A DNA stretch of 34,658 nt, taken from Polyangiaceae bacterium. Lineage in GTDB: Bacteria > Myxococcota_A > Polyangia > Polyangiales > Polyangiaceae. A program made the position numbers and the translations under genes. This document shows positions 33,361 through 34,658 of the stretch, one piece after another. The notes beneath the pieces are model-generated. The model ran no database searches. It saw nothing but the letters and a program-made list of their open reading frames with translations, and had not been told where the DNA came from. The stretch's first letter is position 1. Each line of letters opens with the position of its first letter. The stretch lies in assembly GCA_016933275.1 (NCBI GenBank), contig JAFGBI010000209.1, positions 1 to 34,658 on the forward strand, written 5' to 3'.

Positions 33361-33844
33361 GGCATCGCTCCTCGTGCTCGAGGTGTCTTCCTCGGGGCTC
33401 ACCCGGTTTGCCGGCGCCGCCCGCGGGCTTCCCGTGCCAGGGCGATCGGACGGCGGTTGGGGTGAAGCACCGGTAGGAATCAGGTACTTCTCCACGGATC
33501 AGCCATCGCGTCAATGTTCTCGACGTCGCGCGTCATCGGCCTTCCCCGCACTTCCGAGAGCGAGCGTCGATTCGACGACTTCCCCATCCAGAAGTGCATC
33601 CAAGCCTGGATGCGAGGGCAATTCGTGGCCCCGCGCCGGCTGGTGGAGCCGCTGCCGACCCGACGGGCGCTCCAGGCGAGGTGTCACCTGCCTCGACGGC
33701 GATACGGACCAACAGTTCGGGGTCCCGGGGCTTCGGGGCTGCGCCAACGAGAACGCCGGGGGCAGATCTCGCCAGGGGCGGGGTTCCCACGCTCCTGCCA
33801 ACCCTGGCCCGGCAACCACTGGTGCCAGGGTTGCCAGGCCGGGG

Positions 33845-33891
33845 GTACGTTTTCGGCAACGCCGTTGCCGTTGGCACCCCGATCGCTGCTC
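33845..33891. repeat. Degraded family 1 repeat, copy D (right half)
   Basis: GTACGTTTTC..., GTTGCCGTTGGCACC and CGATCGCTGCTC align with the right half of copies B and A. No recognisable left half remains. Confidence 0.5.
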
Positions 33892-33942
33892 CGAACCCCC
33901 AACCGAGCGAAACCATGGCGGGTCTCGCTCGGCTGGGGTCTA

Positions 33943-34054
33943 GAGCACCGAACCGACAGCAGACCGATCCAGAAGGGGCGCTGGAAACGCGTCCTCGCCG
34001 CGCCGAGACGCGGTCTCAGCCCGGTCGTTGCTGGCGGCAACCTGATCGGTGCTC
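33943..34054. repeat. Palindromic intergenic repeat, family 1, copy C (complete ends)
   Basis: A 112-bp element with perfect 9-bp terminal inverted repeats, GAGCACCGA (33943-33951) and TCGGTGCTC (34046-34054). Its left arm GCGCTGGAAACGCGTCC is identical to that in copy A, but the right arm has diverged (GAGACGCGGTCTCAGC), so the inner stem is weaker. GTTGCTGGCGGCAACCTGAT precedes the right end. CTAG lies just outside the left end. Confidence 0.75.
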
Positions 34055-34223
34055 GGGCCTGGACGGAGGCATCCTCGGGGAGCCCTCCACCAGGGCCTGG
34101 CTCGGCTCTGAAAAAGATGCTCGCCCGACGCGCCGATCCGCGCTAGAAACCCTCGGCACTGGTTCCCAGATCTGTCCCTGTTCGGTTCGTTCCGCTCGGT
34201 TCCGCTTCTGTGTACCGGATAGC

Positions 34224-34241
34224 CCCCCAATCCCGTGGGGG
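34224..34241. repeat. Hairpin with ATCCCG loop upstream of RRM gene
   Basis: CCCCCA (34224-34229) and TGGGGG (34236-34241) form a perfect stem about 76 bp upstream of the RRM start. It resembles the hairpin at 16773-16792 in loop and flank. Confidence 0.45.
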
Positions 34242-34316
34242 TGTCGGAGTGAGCACTAGCGCCAGCGTTCGTCCGACCGAAGAAATGGGCGCATTCGTCT
34301 AGGAAACCAAGAGAAC

Positions 34317-34658
34317 ATGAGTACCAAGCTCTTCGTGGGCAACCTCGCCTATTCGACCATGGACCATCAGCTCCGTGATGCGTTCTCGGCATACGGCACC
34401 GTGACCAGCGCATCAGTCGTTCTCGACCGCATGACTGGGCAGTCGCGTGGATTCGGGTTCGTGGAGTTCGAGAATGCCGACGATGCTCGCCGCGCCGTCG
34501 GTGAGCTCGATGGCACCGCGCTCGACGGGCGCAACATCAACGTCAGCGAGGCGCGTGAGCGCACGGGTGGCGGCGGCGGCGGCGGGCGCAGCGGTGGTGG
34601 CGGTGGCGGCGGCCGCAGCTTCGGCGGCGGCGGCGGTGGCGGCGGCGGCGGCGGCGGC
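34317..34658 (+). CDS. Glycine-rich RRM RNA-binding protein (3' end beyond window)
   Basis: Single RNA-recognition-motif protein of the small bacterial/cyanobacterial Rbp type, binding single-stranded RNA, often cold- or stress-linked. Starts at ATG 34317 (MSTKLFVGNLAYSTMDHQL), with an AGGAAA stretch 11 nt upstream. RNP2 is LFVGNL (5-10) and RNP1 RGFGFVEF (44-51); the beta4 segment LDGRNINVSEAR closes the domain at about residue 80. A Gly-rich tail (GGGGGGGRSGGGG...) begins at about 84 and is still open at the last base of the window, so the C-terminus and stop are not visible. The tail is encoded by a GGC/GGT-rich tract prone to slippage. No neighbour is visible downstream. Confidence 0.93.
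   Translation, partial: MSTKLFVGNLAYSTMDHQLRDAFSAYGTVTSASVVLDRMTGQSRGFGFVEFENADDARRAVGELDGTALDGRNINVSEARERTGGGGGGGRSGGGGGGGRSFGGGGGGGGGGGG

Larger units (their letters stand above)
33361..34316. other. Long intergenic region with two family 1 repeats
   Basis: About 956 bp between divergent genes. It contains repeat copies D and C, an inverted pair near 33794-33833 (CTGCCAACCCTGGC/GCCAGGGTTGCCAG), and the hairpin at 34224. A plus-strand frame from ATG 33514 keeps coding-like third positions for about 55 codons but has no recognised domain or ribosome site, and may be a gene relic. The promoter of the RRM gene must lie in the last part. Confidence 0.5.

Noticed and set aside
32287..33465. Long plus-strand frame of 392 codons
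   Set aside because: Antisense shadow of the same repeat lipoprotein; composition is explained by the opposite strand.
33514..34146. Plus-strand frame from ATG 33514
   Set aside because: The first 55 codons look coding-like by third position, but there is no ribosome site or recognised domain and the rest runs through repeat copies D and C.

Overview
The window is high-GC DNA with strongly GC-rich third codon positions. Its gene content fits a Myxococcota genome, most likely a Polyangiales/Sorangium-like soil bacterium; that placement is an inference from family content, not from a marker gene. Pointers are a cytosolic Ser/Thr kinase with a coiled-coil tail, an FHA-domain sigma-54 activator, lipoprotein-type cellulases, a large Cys-rich repeat lipoprotein and a fragment of a myxobacterial-type surface protein. 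I see no rRNA, tRNA, CRISPR or phage module.

Layout. 1-344: a hairpin repeat cut by the window edge. 345-4052: secreted lytic transglycosylase, an IS remnant, the kinase (minus) and an envelope protein (minus). 4322-5991: tatA and a PLP aminotransferase. 5966-8886 (minus): a TonB-like protein translationally coupled to a polytopic membrane protein. 9085-11965 (minus): an SDR protein whose catalytic Tyr and Lys are replaced, and a 576-residue protein that looks like two tandem kinase-like folds. 12128-14200: metG. 14254-20197: a beta-glucan/cellulose locus with a GH12 lipoprotein, a membrane protein, a GH9 lipoprotein flanked by palindromic repeats, and a divergent GAF-AraC regulator. 20325-22240: a compact candidate regulatory module made of a dyad, a near-perfect sigma-54 promoter, a 47-residue CDS and an FHA/AAA+/Fis activator. 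22481-26173: the etfB-etfA-acyl-CoA dehydrogenase operon. 26474-30065: a small Cys-rich lipoprotein, a YkgJ-type Cys-cluster protein and a membrane-fused spermidine-synthase-like protein. 30151-33360: a truncated surface-protein fragment converging on an 869-residue lipoprotein with four Cys-rich/PPC-like units. 33361-34316: repeat-bearing intergenic DNA. 34317-end: a glycine-rich RRM protein, cut by the window end.

Two families of intergenic palindromic repeats run through the window. One is a roughly 110-bp element with GAGCACCGA/TCGGTGCTC ends and an inner hairpin (four copies, one degraded, one cut by the edge). The other is a 44-bp unit with a GCAGCAATCA/TGATTGCTGC palindrome (three tandem copies plus one). 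The two families abut directly at 18960/18961. The observations I find most interesting are the sigma-54/small-peptide module, the tandem kinase-like protein with its catalytically altered SDR neighbour, and the repeat-flanked lipoprotein cellulase locus.
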